Shown: positions 28,008 through 37,796, counted from the first letter of the stretch. The stretch is 64,000 nt of DNA from Rothia santali (GCF_024199905.1 NZ_JANAFB010000001.1:62001-126000); one strand, 5' to 3'. Notes: generated by a model from the sequence alone, not told the origin. Program-made: numbers and translations.

Positions 28008-29030
28008 GTGACCCAGCTACTCGACGAGACCGACAGCCAGCCCCGCAAGCCCCGCCGCGGCCGCCGCAAGGTCCTCGCGGTCTTCCTGGTCCTCATCGCG
28101 CTGCTGCTCGTCGCGGCGATCGCCGTCGGGGCCTACCTGTTCAACCTGGCCAACAACTTCAACTCGGGCACCCAGCGGATCGAGCGGGCGCTCCCCGGCG
28201 CCGACGACGCCGACCGGCCCGAGGACACCGACGCGCAGAACATCCTGCTGATGGGCAGCGACTCCCGCGCCGGGGAGGCCGACGAGGCCAACGTCGGCGG
28301 CGAGCGCGCCGACTCGCTGATGCTGCTGCACGTCCCGGCCGACGGCGGCGCCGCCTACATCGTGTCCATCATGCGCGACACCTGGGTGGACATCCCCGGC
28401 CACGGCCAGGCCAAGATCAACGCCGCGCTCGACATCGGCGGCGTCGAGCTCGAGGTCCGCACCATCGAGGACCTGCTGGACACCCGGATCGACCACGTGG
28501 CCCAGATCGACTTCGAGGGCTTCCGCGAGCTCACCGACTCCGTGGGCGGGGTGACGGTGGACGTCCCCGAGGACTTCTCGACCAACGGCGGCCACGTCTT
28601 CACCCAGGGCCAGCAGAAGCTCGACGGCGAGGAGGCCCTCGCCTTCGTCCGCGAGCGCTACAGCTTCGCCGACGGCGACTATCAGCGCGTGCGCAACCAG
28701 CGGGCGTACCTGCGCGGGCTGCTGAACGAGGTGGCCAGCCCCGGGACCCTGGCGAACCCCGCCCGCGTCAACGACCTGGTCAAGACCTTCTCGCCCTACG
28801 TGAGCGTCGACGACTCGCTGACGGCCAACCAGATCGCCAAGATCGGGCTGCAGGTGGGCCCGGGCGGGATGAACAACGTCAAGATGTTTACCCTGCCCAA
28901 CGCGGGCACCGGCTGGTCGGACGACGGCCAGTCGATCGTGGTCCTCGACGACGCCGCGATCTCCGGGCTGTCCGAGGCCATGGCCGACGGCACGATGGAC
29001 GAGTACGCCCGCACGGTCTCGACCGACTGA
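28008..29030 (+). CDS. LCP (LytR-CpsA-Psr) family cell-wall ligase
   Basis: 340-residue membrane-anchored enzyme that transfers polymers such as teichoic acid or capsule from lipid carriers to peptidoglycan. A positively charged N-terminus (RKPRRGRRK) and one transmembrane helix (about 23-47) precede the LCP domain. Conserved blocks are NILLMGSDSR, RADSLMLLHV, YIVSIMRDTWVDIPG, KINAAL and DYQRVRNQRAYLRGLL; the Arg and Asp of these form the phosphate/Mg site. The GTG start at 28008 follows a GAAGAAG site. Confidence 0.93.
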   Translation: MTQLLDETDSQPRKPRRGRRKVLAVFLVLIALLLVAAIAVGAYLFNLANNFNSGTQRIERALPGADDADRPEDTDAQNILLMGSDSRAGEADEANVGGERADSLMLLHVPADGGAAYIVSIMRDTWVDIPGHGQAKINAALDIGGVELEVRTIEDLLDTRIDHVAQIDFEGFRELTDSVGGVTVDVPEDFSTNGGHVFTQGQQKLDGEEALAFVRERYSFADGDYQRVRNQRAYLRGLLNEVASPGTLANPARVNDLVKTFSPYVSVDDSLTANQIAKIGLQVGPGGMNNVKMFTLPNAGTGWSDDGQSIVVLDDAAISGLSEAMADGTMDEYARTVSTD

Positions 29031-29049
29031 CCCCCGCGCCGACGCCGAA

Positions 29050-29085
29050 ACGGCCGCCCGCCTCTGCGAAGAGGAGGGCGGCCGT
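29050..29085. terminator. Terminator after the LCP gene
   Basis: Inverted repeat with ACGGCCGCCC / GGGCGGCCGT outer arms, an inner CCTCT/AGAGG stem and a GCGA loop, ending about 55 bases after the LCP stop. Confidence 0.75.
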
Positions 29086-29197
29086 CGTCGTCTGCGGGAT
29101 GGAAAGGGTTGCCGTGCGAGGGCGGTGCCGGGCGGGGAGAGGGGGTGACCCAGGGGCAGCTCGATCCCGGCTGCTCGGCCCCGCCCCACCGCGGGAG

Positions 29198-30556
29198 CTA
29201 GGAGGAGCGCTCCGAGCTCCGGGAGGTGCCGAGCTCCGAGAACGCCTGCGCTCGGGCGTCGGTCGAGGCGAGGCTCGGGACCGGCTCTCCGGGGTCGCCG
29301 GCCTGAAGCCGGGCCACATAGAGGCCGGTGAAGGCCAGGGACCCGCCGAGCAGCAGGCCCAGGATGCCGAGGATGGGCCGGAAGAAGATCAGTACGAGGC
29401 CGAGCAGCAGCACGACGAGGCCGACCACGCCGAGAACCCAGCCGATGCGGGCCTGGGCCGACACCGGCCAGCGGGATCGCGCCGGGCGCTCGCGCGGGGT
29501 GCGCGCCGCGGCGGCCCGCTCCCTGCTCGCCCGCTCCTTGACCGGGCCGTCCTTGGTCGCTCGCTCCTTGGGCGTTCGTTCTTTGGTCGCTCGCTCCTTG
29601 GGCGCCCGGTCCCTGAGGGCGCGCTCCCAGAGCGGGGCCCGGGGCCGCTCGGCCGCCGCCGTCTCGGGGGACTCCTCGCCCGCCGGGACGGGGCGCTTGT
29701 TCTCCGGGTGCTCCTCGGCGTGGCTCGGGGCGAAGGCGGGCTCGATCTCGTAGTCGGCCTGCTCCGGCCGCAGCTGCGGGAGGCTGTTGGGCAGGTGGGC
29801 GCGCCACGAGGAGGGGATGTCGTCGGCGCGCACGGTCTGCACCGTGAGCGAGAGCTCGAAGGCGCTGCCGCGGATGGTCCCCCACGCGGCGGTCAGCTTG
29901 TCGCGGGCGAACGCGTCGCGGACCACGGGCGCCAGCTGCTCCGACATCTGCGTGCTGAGCCGGCCGACGACGCGGCGGTCGTGCAGGACGTCCACCGAGT
30001 CGACCTCCTGGCCGCCCGGCAGCTTGAGGTGGTTGGCCTCCAGGGTCAGGATGACGCGGCTCTCCCCACTGGGCGGCAGGACGGCGTGGAGGTACTCCGC
30101 GTGGTCCTTCTCGTCCAGGACCTTCAGACTCGGCCCCTGGGGGAGCAGCGCCGCGTGCGTCGGGGAGTCGTTGGCGGGGAAGAGCAGGTCCGGGCGCGAG
30201 ACGGACAGGCTCGCGCGCGACTCCAGGACGACCCGTCCCTCGAGCTTGCGCAGCGTGGCCCAGAACCGGACGGGGGCCACGGGGGAGTACCCGGAGGTGA
30301 CCACGCGGCACAGCGGGGCCCAGTACCGCCGGGCGTCCTCGGCGCCGAAGCGGGCGACCTTGAGTCCCTGGACGTAGACGGCGATGCTGTCGGGGAACAG
30401 GGGGTTGTCGGTCTCGGGCACCAGCGTGGCCTGCGCGTCGATCATCTGCTCGCGGTCGACCCTCAGGCCGTCGAACAGACGGAGGATCTCCGTGTCGTAG
30501 TAGTCCTCCGTCACGAGGTCCACGGAACCACGGTCGCTGAGCGCATATTCGGTCAC
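29198..30556 (-). CDS. Uncharacterised membrane protein with KER-rich linker
   Basis: 452 residues, not recognised with certainty. Residues 1-265 are soluble and hold two related-looking segments (SIAVYVQGLKVARFGAED and VDVLHDRRVVGRLSTQMS) that recall HIRAN-type folds; this is tentative. A linker follows (about 265-365) with a repeating Arg/Lys/Glu pattern (KERATKERTPKER). Two closely spaced transmembrane helices (IGWVLGVVGLVVLLLGLVL and PILGILGLLLGGSLAFTGLY) and a short tail end the protein. The GTG at 30556 has GGAGAAG upstream. The linker DNA contains a near-exact 30-base repeat (about 29553 and 29583). Confidence 0.6.
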   Translation of the reverse strand: MTEYALSDRGSVDLVTEDYYDTEILRLFDGLRVDREQMIDAQATLVPETDNPLFPDSIAVYVQGLKVARFGAEDARRYWAPLCRVVTSGYSPVAPVRFWATLRKLEGRVVLESRASLSVSRPDLLFPANDSPTHAALLPQGPSLKVLDEKDHAEYLHAVLPPSGESRVILTLEANHLKLPGGQEVDSVDVLHDRRVVGRLSTQMSEQLAPVVRDAFARDKLTAAWGTIRGSAFELSLTVQTVRADDIPSSWRAHLPNSLPQLRPEQADYEIEPAFAPSHAEEHPENKRPVPAGEESPETAAAERPRAPLWERALRDRAPKERATKERTPKERATKDGPVKERASRERAAAARTPRERPARSRWPVSAQARIGWVLGVVGLVVLLLGLVLIFFRPILGILGLLLGGSLAFTGLYVARLQAGDPGEPVPSLASTDARAQAFSELGTSRSSERSS

Positions 30557-30760
30557 GGCACTTCTCCTCCGGTGTCTCAAAAGAACCGAGCACGGTTGTT
30601 CCTAGAATCTCATACAACGCGAGCGGCGCGGCCGCATTCGCCCCGCCGCCGCCGTGTTGTTCCTCAACCCCGCGTCACGGGACGGGAGGGGAGCGACGCG
30701 CCCGGGCCCGGAACGCCGGGTGGCTCACCCTTCCCGAGCCGCCCAGCCCTCGCGAGCCGC

Positions 30761-33346
30761 TCAGCCCTCCCGGGTCGCCCAGGCCTCCCTGACCCGCAGC
30801 TGCCGCTCGGCGTCCTCGATGCGCTCGGTGAGCAGGCGCCGCAGGGCCCGGGGGAGCTCCGCCTCGCCGGGCAGCAGCCCGCGGGCGGCCCCGACGACGT
30901 CGACCCCGGAGTCCACGCCGGGGAACAGGCCCGTGACGAAGCGCGAGGCCATGCCGATGGTCCGCTCCTCCCACACGCGGGGCAGCTCCTCGAAGTAGTC
31001 CTCGGCGTAGGGGGCGCTCAGCGCAGGGTCGCCCAGCGCGAAGCCCGCGGCCGTGGCCGAGAGCAGGTCGTTGGACAGCTCCCCGTTGTGGAGGCGGCGC
31101 CACGCCTCGGCCTTGGCCTCCGGGGTGGGGATCGCGGCGGCCGAGCGGGCCCGGCCGATCTCGGCCTCCTGGCCGGGGCGGGCCTCCGCGGCCCGGTCCA
31201 GCTCCTCAGCACCCATCCCGTCCTGGAGCACCAGGGCCGTGCGGGCGGACCAGGCGAGCTGCTCGGTGACGGGCAGGCCGCGCAGGAGGGCGGCGTCGTC
31301 GGGGGCCGCCTGGGCGGAGGCGGCGACGACGTCGCGGGCCAGCTGGACCAGCTCCGGGGCGTGCCGGGCGATGCGCAGCCCGTGGGCCAGCACGATCCGC
31401 TGGGCGTCCGAGCCCTCCTCCGCGGCGTCCCAGAGGTCGCGCAGCGCGGCCGCCAGTTCGCTCAGGGGGGCCGCCCGCCGCTCCGGGGGGAGGTAGTCCA
31501 GGATCGCCGCGCTCGCCGTGCCGAGGCTCGCCTCCAGCAGGGTGGCGGACTCCTCGCCGGCCAGCCCGGCCAGCACGTGCCCCGCGTAGCGTGCCGGGTC
31601 GAGCCGCCCCTCGCGCACGAGGTTCCACAGGGTGCTGCCCAGCACGGCCCGGTCGATGGGGTCGGTCAGCGTGGCACCGGCGGCGAGGGCGGCGTCGAGG
31701 TGGCGCTGCGGCAGGCCGATCAGGGCGTAGGTGAGGTCGTCGCGGTTGAGCAGCACCAGGTCCGCGGCGTCGACCAGGCCCCCCTCGGCCCAGCGGGCCG
31801 GGCCCTCCGCGGGGACCTCGAGCTCGCCCTCGCCGGCGGGCTCCAGCCGGCCGTCCCGCAGCCGGAAGGACCGCGCCCGCAGCGTGTGGGGCAGCAGGGT
31901 CCCGTCCGAGGACGGCGTCTGGCGCACCCCGCCCTCGACGCCGGGGTCCCACTCGAGCCCGGTGACCCCGGAGGTCCGCAGCCAGGCCTCGGCCCACCCC
32001 CGCAGGTCCCGGCCGCTGCTCTCCTCGAGCGCGGCGAGAAAGTCGCCCAGGTCCGCGGTGCCGTAGGCGTGCCGGGCGAAGTAGAGCCGGGAGGCCTCCA
32101 CGAAGGCCCGGAAGCCGACGTGGGCCACGAGCTGCTTCAGCACGGCCGCGCCCTTGGCGTAGGTGATGCCGTCGAAGTTCTGCTTGGCGGCCTCGACGTC
32201 GGCGACGTCGGCCACGATCGGGTGGGTCGTGGAGTACGCGTCCTGCCGGTACGCCCACGCCTTGCGCCGCTGGGCGAAGGTCACCCACGAGTCCTCGTAG
32301 CCACCCACCTCGGCGGCGGCCAGCGCCCCCATGTACTCGGCGAAGGACTCCTTGAGCCACAGGTCCGACCACCAGGCCATCGTCACCAGGTCCCCGAACC
32401 ACATGTGGGACATCTCGTGCATGACCACGTTGGCCCGGCCCTCGAGCTGCGAGCGCGTGGCCCCGCCCGGGTGCAGGTAGGACTCGGTCAGGGTGACCAG
32501 GCCGGGGTTCTCCATCGCGCCGAGGTTGTACTCGGGGACGAAGGCCTGGGCGTAGGTGCCGAAGGGGTAGGGCGAGGCGAAGAGCCCCTGGAAGTAGTCG
32601 AGCCCGGCCGAGGTCAGCGAGAACAGCTCCTCGGCGTCGAGGTGCTCGCGCAGGGCCTGCCGGCAGTACAGGGTCATCGGGATCGGGTCCCCGCCGTGCG
32701 CCCCGGGCCGGTGCAGGCGGTCGACGGCGTGGTACTGGCCGGCGAGGATCGCGGTGACGTAGGTGGAGATCCGCCGGGTGGGGGCGAAGACCCGCTTGCT
32801 GAAGCCCTCGTCTCCGGGGTCCGGCACCGAGGAGACCACCGTGGTGTTGGACGCGACCTCCCACGCGGCGGGCGCGGTGACGGAGAACCTGAAGGAGGCC
32901 TTGAGGTCCGGCTGCTCGAAGACCGGGATGACCCGCCGGCAGTCGCTGGGCTCGTACTGGGTGTAGAGGTAGGCCCGGCCGTCCTCGGGGTCGAGGAACC
33001 GGTGCAGGCCCTCCCCGGTGCGGGAGAACCACGAGTAGCCGTGGACCACCAGCTCGTTCTCGGCGCGCAGGCCGGGCAGGCGGATGCGGCTGCCCTCGAC
33101 GACGTCGTGCCGGTTCAGCGGCTCCCCGTTGAGCCGCACCGCGTCGATGCTGTGGTGGATGTACTCGATGAAGGTCTCCGCGCCGAGGGCGAGGTCGGCG
33201 GAGAAGCGCACCGTGGCCCGGACGGGGAACGCCGCGAGCTCGGGGTCGGCGGCGTTGCTGAGGTCCAGGTGGACGTCGTAGGAGTCGATGCGCAGCAGCG
33301 CGGAGCGGTGGGAGGCCTCGTCGCGGGTCAGGTTCTCGTTCCTCAT
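30761..33346 (-). CDS. pepN: Aminopeptidase N (M1 family)
   Basis: 861-residue zinc metallo-aminopeptidase that removes N-terminal residues from peptides in the cytoplasm. The exopeptidase motif GAMENPGLVT precedes the zinc site HEMSH (from about residue 310) with the third ligand 19 residues on in KESFAEYMG. An ERAP1-like C-terminal domain completes the usual actinobacterial length. A TTTAAT box (33353-33358, minus strand) is followed by 6 bases and then the ATG at 33346. With no ribosome site this looks leaderless. Confidence 0.95.
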   Translation of the reverse strand: MRNENLTRDEASHRSALLRIDSYDVHLDLSNAADPELAAFPVRATVRFSADLALGAETFIEYIHHSIDAVRLNGEPLNRHDVVEGSRIRLPGLRAENELVVHGYSWFSRTGEGLHRFLDPEDGRAYLYTQYEPSDCRRVIPVFEQPDLKASFRFSVTAPAAWEVASNTTVVSSVPDPGDEGFSKRVFAPTRRISTYVTAILAGQYHAVDRLHRPGAHGGDPIPMTLYCRQALREHLDAEELFSLTSAGLDYFQGLFASPYPFGTYAQAFVPEYNLGAMENPGLVTLTESYLHPGGATRSQLEGRANVVMHEMSHMWFGDLVTMAWWSDLWLKESFAEYMGALAAAEVGGYEDSWVTFAQRRKAWAYRQDAYSTTHPIVADVADVEAAKQNFDGITYAKGAAVLKQLVAHVGFRAFVEASRLYFARHAYGTADLGDFLAALEESSGRDLRGWAEAWLRTSGVTGLEWDPGVEGGVRQTPSSDGTLLPHTLRARSFRLRDGRLEPAGEGELEVPAEGPARWAEGGLVDAADLVLLNRDDLTYALIGLPQRHLDAALAAGATLTDPIDRAVLGSTLWNLVREGRLDPARYAGHVLAGLAGEESATLLEASLGTASAAILDYLPPERRAAPLSELAAALRDLWDAAEEGSDAQRIVLAHGLRIARHAPELVQLARDVVAASAQAAPDDAALLRGLPVTEQLAWSARTALVLQDGMGAEELDRAAEARPGQEAEIGRARSAAAIPTPEAKAEAWRRLHNGELSNDLLSATAAGFALGDPALSAPYAEDYFEELPRVWEERTIGMASRFVTGLFPGVDSGVDVVGAARGLLPGEAELPRALRRLLTERIEDAERQLRVREAWATREG

Positions 33347-33512
33347 CGGGCCATTAAACCAGCCCCGCCCGGCGCGGCCGGGGGACGACGCCGTCTCAGC
33401 GCGGTGCGGATCGCGGACGATGCAGGGCGCAGCGAAAACGACGCCGGGCGGGGCGCAGCGCGGCGAGCGGGGAGGCACCCCGCTCGCCGCGCCGTCGTCC
33501 CTGACCGCCGCC

Positions 33513-35591
33513 TCACCGGCGCCGCCGGGCCCGCACCGCCTTCTCGTCCACCGGTGCCCCCGCGGAGGCCCGCAGCCGCTCCCGGTAGTCGATGGCGTCC
33601 TCCTGCCGGATGCCCTCGATGCCCGTGGCGATCTCCGCCCGCAGGTGCGCCTGCTTGAACCCGAAGGCGTCGACCAGGTCCAGCGAGTACGGCTCGAGCC
33701 GCTCCATGAGCCGGTTGATGTACGGCTCCAGGGTGCGGGCCCGCCGGGTCGAGACGAAGCCGTGGGACATGTACCAGCCCATGTTCTTCTCGATCAGCGT
33801 CATGCCGAACAGGTCGCGCAGCCAGGTGAGCACGACGGCGTTCTGCCCCTCCTGCCCCTCCACGGCCCGGGTCAGCGCCTCCCACTGCAGCAGCTCGCCG
33901 TGCGCGCGCCCGGCCTCGATGAGCCGCACCTGCTGGGAGTTGAACACCGCGGCGGCCTCCTCCTCCGGCAGCTTCCGCGCCCGCCGCAGCTCCTGGGCGG
34001 CCGCGCCGATCAGCGTGTGCACCCGGTCCTGCAGCAGCTCCCGCTGGCTGTCCGCCTCCTTCAGCGCGTTGACCGCCCGGCGGCTGTCCCCACTGTCCTG
34101 GATCGACTGCGCGACGCGGCGCAGGCCCGTCCGGTTCAGCGCGAGGTCCTCCGCGCGGCTGGTCACGTACTTGGTGATCGACCCCACGTTCAGCCCCGCG
34201 AACTCCTTCGAGTAGTCGCCGAGCAGGCGCTTGGCCACCAGCTGCAGCAGCACGTGGTTGTCGCCCTCGAAGGTCGCGTAGACATCCAGGTCCTGGTAGA
34301 GCGCCGTGAACCGGTTCTTGGTCAGGAAGCCGGAGCCTCCGCACGCCTCGCGGCACTGCTGCAGGGTCCGCAGCGCGTGCCACGTGCTGATCGGCTTGAG
34401 CGCGGCCGCGAGTGTCTCGAGCTCCACGCGGTCCTCGGGGCTGTCCTCCCCGGTGAACACGGAGTGGAACGTCTCCAGCAGCTCGTGGTGGGCGAAGGTC
34501 CCCGCGTAGGTCTGGGCCAGCAGGGGCAGCAGCCGACGCCGGTGCAGCTGGTAGTCCATGAGCACCTGCTCGCGGTCCCCGCCGCCGGTGAACTGGCGGC
34601 GCTGGTAGGCGTAGCGCACCGCGATGGTCAGGGCCATCTTCGCGGCGTTGGTCGCGGCGCCGTCGAGCGACACGCGCCCCTGCACCAGCGTGCCCAGCAT
34701 GGTGAAGAACCGCCGGCCCGGCGACTCGATGGGGGAGGAGTACGTGCCGTCCGGGGCGACGTCGCCGTACCGGTTCAGCAGGTTCTCCCGCGGCACCCGC
34801 ACGTGGTCGAAGGCCAGCCGGCCGTTGTCGATCCCGTTCAACCCGCCCTTGTGGCCGTCGTCCTCGCCCTGCACGCCCGGCAGCAGCTCCCGCCGCTCGT
34901 CCCGGATCGGGACGTAGAGCGCGTGGACCCCGTGGTTCACGCCGCCCGTGATGAGCTGGGCGAAGACGACGGCGGCCCGGCCGTGCACCGCCGCGTTGCC
35001 GATGTAGTCCTTCCACGCCGACTTCAGCGGCGTGTGGATCTCGAACTCCTGGGTCTCGGGATCGTAGGTCGCGGTGGTGGCGATCGAGGCGACGTCGGAC
35101 CCGTGGCCGATCTCCGTCATCGCGAAGCAGCCCGGGATCTCCAGGGACATGATCCCGGGCAGCCAGCGGCGATGGTGCTCCTCGGTGCCGAGCTGGTGCA
35201 CGGCCGCCCCGAACAGCCCCCACTGGACGCCGGCCTTGATCTGCAGCGAGGGGTCCGCCGCGACGAGCTCCTCGAAGCCGGCGATGTTGCCCCCGGGGTT
35301 GTCCTCGCCGCCGACGGCCGCGGGGTAGGCCCGGTGCACCAGGCCGTTCTCGACCAGCAGCTTGAGCTGCCCGAAGACGCGCTCGCGCTGGTCGTGGTAG
35401 GTCAGCGTGGGGTCCTGGTGCAGGGCCGGGTCCTCGATCAGGTCCCGGCTGGCCTGGCGCTCGCGGGCCCAGCGGCCCATGATCGCCGTCTTGAGGGCGG
35501 CGACGTCGAGGTCCTCGGCCGAGCGGGCGGAGGGCGAGCCGGCGGGACGGGTGGTCGAGCCGGCGGCGGTGGTGCTGTCGAGGGGTGTCAT
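33513..35591 (-). CDS. Acyl-CoA oxidase/dehydrogenase family protein
   Basis: 692 residues, the length and block order of flavin-dependent acyl-CoA oxidases rather than 380-residue dehydrogenases. FAD-domain blocks are CFAMTEIGHGSDV and QFTGGGDREQVLMDYQLHRRRLLPLL-like segments (split here: YAYQRRQF, LMDYQLHRRR). The catalytic Glu lies in YATFEGDNHVLLQL. The C-terminal oxidase domain follows. It introduces the C2-C3 double bond of acyl-CoA, passing electrons to O2 or another acceptor. The ATG overlaps the TetR stop (ATGA), so the two are coupled. Confidence 0.88.
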   Translation of the reverse strand: MTPLDSTTAAGSTTRPAGSPSARSAEDLDVAALKTAIMGRWARERQASRDLIEDPALHQDPTLTYHDQRERVFGQLKLLVENGLVHRAYPAAVGGEDNPGGNIAGFEELVAADPSLQIKAGVQWGLFGAAVHQLGTEEHHRRWLPGIMSLEIPGCFAMTEIGHGSDVASIATTATYDPETQEFEIHTPLKSAWKDYIGNAAVHGRAAVVFAQLITGGVNHGVHALYVPIRDERRELLPGVQGEDDGHKGGLNGIDNGRLAFDHVRVPRENLLNRYGDVAPDGTYSSPIESPGRRFFTMLGTLVQGRVSLDGAATNAAKMALTIAVRYAYQRRQFTGGGDREQVLMDYQLHRRRLLPLLAQTYAGTFAHHELLETFHSVFTGEDSPEDRVELETLAAALKPISTWHALRTLQQCREACGGSGFLTKNRFTALYQDLDVYATFEGDNHVLLQLVAKRLLGDYSKEFAGLNVGSITKYVTSRAEDLALNRTGLRRVAQSIQDSGDSRRAVNALKEADSQRELLQDRVHTLIGAAAQELRRARKLPEEEAAAVFNSQQVRLIEAGRAHGELLQWEALTRAVEGQEGQNAVVLTWLRDLFGMTLIEKNMGWYMSHGFVSTRRARTLEPYINRLMERLEPYSLDLVDAFGFKQAHLRAEIATGIEGIRQEDAIDYRERLRASAGAPVDEKAVRARRRR

Positions 35592-36388
35592 GCTCTCCTC
35601 CTGGGTGGCATGGGGTCTGCGGCCCGCGGGGTCTGCGGGTCCGGGGTGTTCGGCGGCGCGCCCCGGGTGGGGGCCGCCCCCGGCGCCGTGACGGGCGCCA
35701 GGATCCAGTCGGTCAGGCAGTCGACGACGACGGCCCGGTCCGGCGCCTCGCCCTCCAGCTGGGCGTGGCGCCACTTCTCGGTCACGGAGTGCACCATGCC
35801 GACCACGGCCCGGGCCCAGTAGCTCAGGCCCTCGCGCCGCATCGGCGAGCCCGGCTCGAGGGTGCCGGTCAGCAGGGACGAGCTCGCCTCGGAGTCGGTG
35901 AAGTTCTGCAGCAGCAGGCTGGCCACGTGATCCGCGAAGGCGCCGAGCGAGGAGGTCGGCGCGGCCGACTCCTCGGTGCGGCTCCAGCCCAGGCCCGAGT
36001 ACGAGGTCACGAACTCGTGGATCGCGGGGGAGCGCTGGACCATCACCAGGTAGGCGTCGACCATGCCGTGCACCAGCTCCCGGTCGTCCCGGGCCCGGCG
36101 GGCGGCGTCGGAGATCTTGCCCTCCAGCCGTTCCAGCAGGAACTCCCCGAGCGCCTGGCTCAGCCCCTGCTTGTCGTGGAAGTAGCGGTAGAAGACCGAC
36201 TTGGACGTGCCCGCCAGCTGGGCGATCTCGCCCATCGAGGCGGCGGGTCCGAGCTGGTGGATCGCGCCCCTGGCCTTGATGAGCAGCTCGATGCGGCGCA
36301 TCGCCCGGTGCTCGGCCCAGCGCGTGCTGCGGCCGTCGCGCGGCCTGCGGGGGCCGCTCGCCGGGACCTCCTGCTTCATGGTGTTCAC
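35588..36388 (-). CDS. TetR family regulator
   Basis: 266 residues. The helix-turn-helix (about 40-80) reads SMGEIAQLAGTSKSVFYRYFHDKQGL. The C-terminal ligand domain is typical of fatty-acid-linked TetR proteins. It is co-translated with the acyl-CoA oxidase and divergent from the thiolase-FabG-MaoC operon, so it probably controls both. The start is GTG 36388; an ATG at 36379 is also possible. A perfect GATAC-N5-GTATC palindrome overlaps its own promoter. Confidence 0.88.
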   Translation of the reverse strand: MNTMKQEVPASGPRRPRDGRSTRWAEHRAMRRIELLIKARGAIHQLGPAASMGEIAQLAGTSKSVFYRYFHDKQGLSQALGEFLLERLEGKISDAARRARDDRELVHGMVDAYLVMVQRSPAIHEFVTSYSGLGWSRTEESAAPTSSLGAFADHVASLLLQNFTDSEASSSLLTGTLEPGSPMRREGLSYWARAVVGMVHSVTEKWRHAQLEGEAPDRAVVVDCLTDWILAPVTAPGAAPTRGAPPNTPDPQTPRAADPMPPRRRA

Positions 36389-36403
36389 GATACGCAGAGT
36401 ATC
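36389..36403. promoter_or_regulatory. Putative TetR operator
   Basis: Perfect inverted repeat GATAC (36389-36393), five bases, GTATC (36399-36403). Its right arm forms a GATACT -10-like box for tetR on the minus strand. The thiolase operon starts about 90 bases to the right, so one site could repress both directions. Confidence 0.6.
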
Positions 36404-36491
36404 AGGTACCGTTGGGGAATGTAACCCCGGTCACCCTCGGCGAACGGGGTCGACCGCACCCCGCACCCAGCGCGATCCCATCGGAGGAACC

Positions 36492-37796
36492 ATGCCCGAC
36501 GCCTACGTCCTCGGAGGGAACAGGATCCCCTTCGCACGCTCCCACGGCGCCTACGCCCAGATCGGCAACCGCGAGATGCTCACCGCGGCGATCGACGGCC
36601 TCGTCGCCCGCTACGGCCTCGCCCACCAGGAGGTCGGGGAGGTCGCGGCCGGCGCCGTCCTCAAGCACTCCCGCGACTTCAACCTGACCCGGGAGGCCGT
36701 GCTCGGCTCCGCCCTGGCGCCCACCACCCCCGCCTACGACGTCCAGCAGGCCTGCGCCACGGGCATGGAGGCGGTCTGGGGCCTGAGCAACAAGATCCGC
36801 CTGGGCCAGCTGGACTCCGCGATCGCCGGGGGAGCAGACACGGCCTCGGACGCCCCCATCGTGGTCTCGGAGGGCCTGCGCCGGCGCATCCTCGAGCTCG
36901 CCCGGGCCCGCAGCCTCCCGCAGCGGCTGGCCGCCGCCGTTAAGGTGCGGCCCGGCGACCTCAAGCCCCAGGCGCCCGACACCGCCGAGCCCCGCACCGG
37001 GCTGTCCATGGGCGAGCACCAGGCCGTGACCACCGCCGCCTGGGGCATCGACCGCACGGCCCAGGACGAGCTGGCGCTCGCGAGCCACCGCGGCCTCGCC
37101 GACGCCTACGACCGCGGCTTCTTCGACGACCTGGTCACCGGGTTCCGGGGTCTGGCCCGCGACGGCAACCTCCGCCCGGACACCTCCCTCGAGAAGCTGG
37201 GCAAGCTCGCGCCGGTCTTCGGCCGCTCCCTGCAGGAGGAGGCCAGCATGACCGCGGGCAACTCCACCCCGCTGACCGACGGCGCCGCGACCGTGCTGCT
37301 GGGCTCGCCCGACTGGGCCGCCGAGCACGGGCTGACGCCGCTGGCCCGCGTCGTCGACGCCCAGGTCGCCGCCGTGGACTTCGTCACGGGCGAGGAAGGG
37401 CTGCTCATGGCGCCCGTCTACGCGGTGTCCCGGTTGCTGGACCGGCTGGACCTCGGCTTCGCGGACATCGACTACTTCGAGATCCACGAGGCGTTCGCCG
37501 CGACCGTGCTGTGCGCGCTCGCCGCCTGGGAGTCCGAGGAGTTCTGCCGGGAGCGGCTGGGGCGGGAGGCGCCGCTGGGCGCCGTCGACCGCTCGAAGCT
37601 CAACGTCAACGGCTCCTCCCTGGCCGCGGGGCACCCCTTCGCGGCCACCGGCGGCCGGATCGTCGCCACGCTCGCGAAGCAGCTGCACGCGGCCTCCGCC
37701 GAGTCCGGGCGGCCGCAGCGCGGGCTGATCTCCGTGTGCGCCGCCGGGGGGCTCGGCGTCGCGATGGTCCTGGAGGCCGACGCCGCCGCCGGCTGA
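36492..37796 (+). CDS. Acetyl-CoA C-acyltransferase (thiolase, FadI/FadA type)
   Basis: 434 residues. It cleaves 3-ketoacyl-CoA to acetyl-CoA plus shortened acyl-CoA in beta-oxidation. The active-site nucleophile is Cys88 (QQACATG). His332 is in EIHEAF, NVNGSSLAAGHPFAATG carries the oxyanion His, and Cys416 is in CAAGG. The long form resembles FadI, the trifunctional-complex thiolase. The ATG at 36492 has GGAGGA upstream. First gene of an operon with a HMW FabG and a MaoC hydratase. Confidence 0.92.
   Translation: MPDAYVLGGNRIPFARSHGAYAQIGNREMLTAAIDGLVARYGLAHQEVGEVAAGAVLKHSRDFNLTREAVLGSALAPTTPAYDVQQACATGMEAVWGLSNKIRLGQLDSAIAGGADTASDAPIVVSEGLRRRILELARARSLPQRLAAAVKVRPGDLKPQAPDTAEPRTGLSMGEHQAVTTAAWGIDRTAQDELALASHRGLADAYDRGFFDDLVTGFRGLARDGNLRPDTSLEKLGKLAPVFGRSLQEEASMTAGNSTPLTDGAATVLLGSPDWAAEHGLTPLARVVDAQVAAVDFVTGEEGLLMAPVYAVSRLLDRLDLGFADIDYFEIHEAFAATVLCALAAWESEEFCRERLGREAPLGAVDRSKLNVNGSSLAAGHPFAATGGRIVATLAKQLHAASAESGRPQRGLISVCAAGGLGVAMVLEADAAAG

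Noticed and set aside
27989-33658. A 1889-residue open frame on the plus strand
   Set aside because: It is antisense to pepN, which has full catalytic motifs, and to the membrane-protein gene. Its translation is Gly/Arg/Ala/Val low complexity, an effect of high GC.
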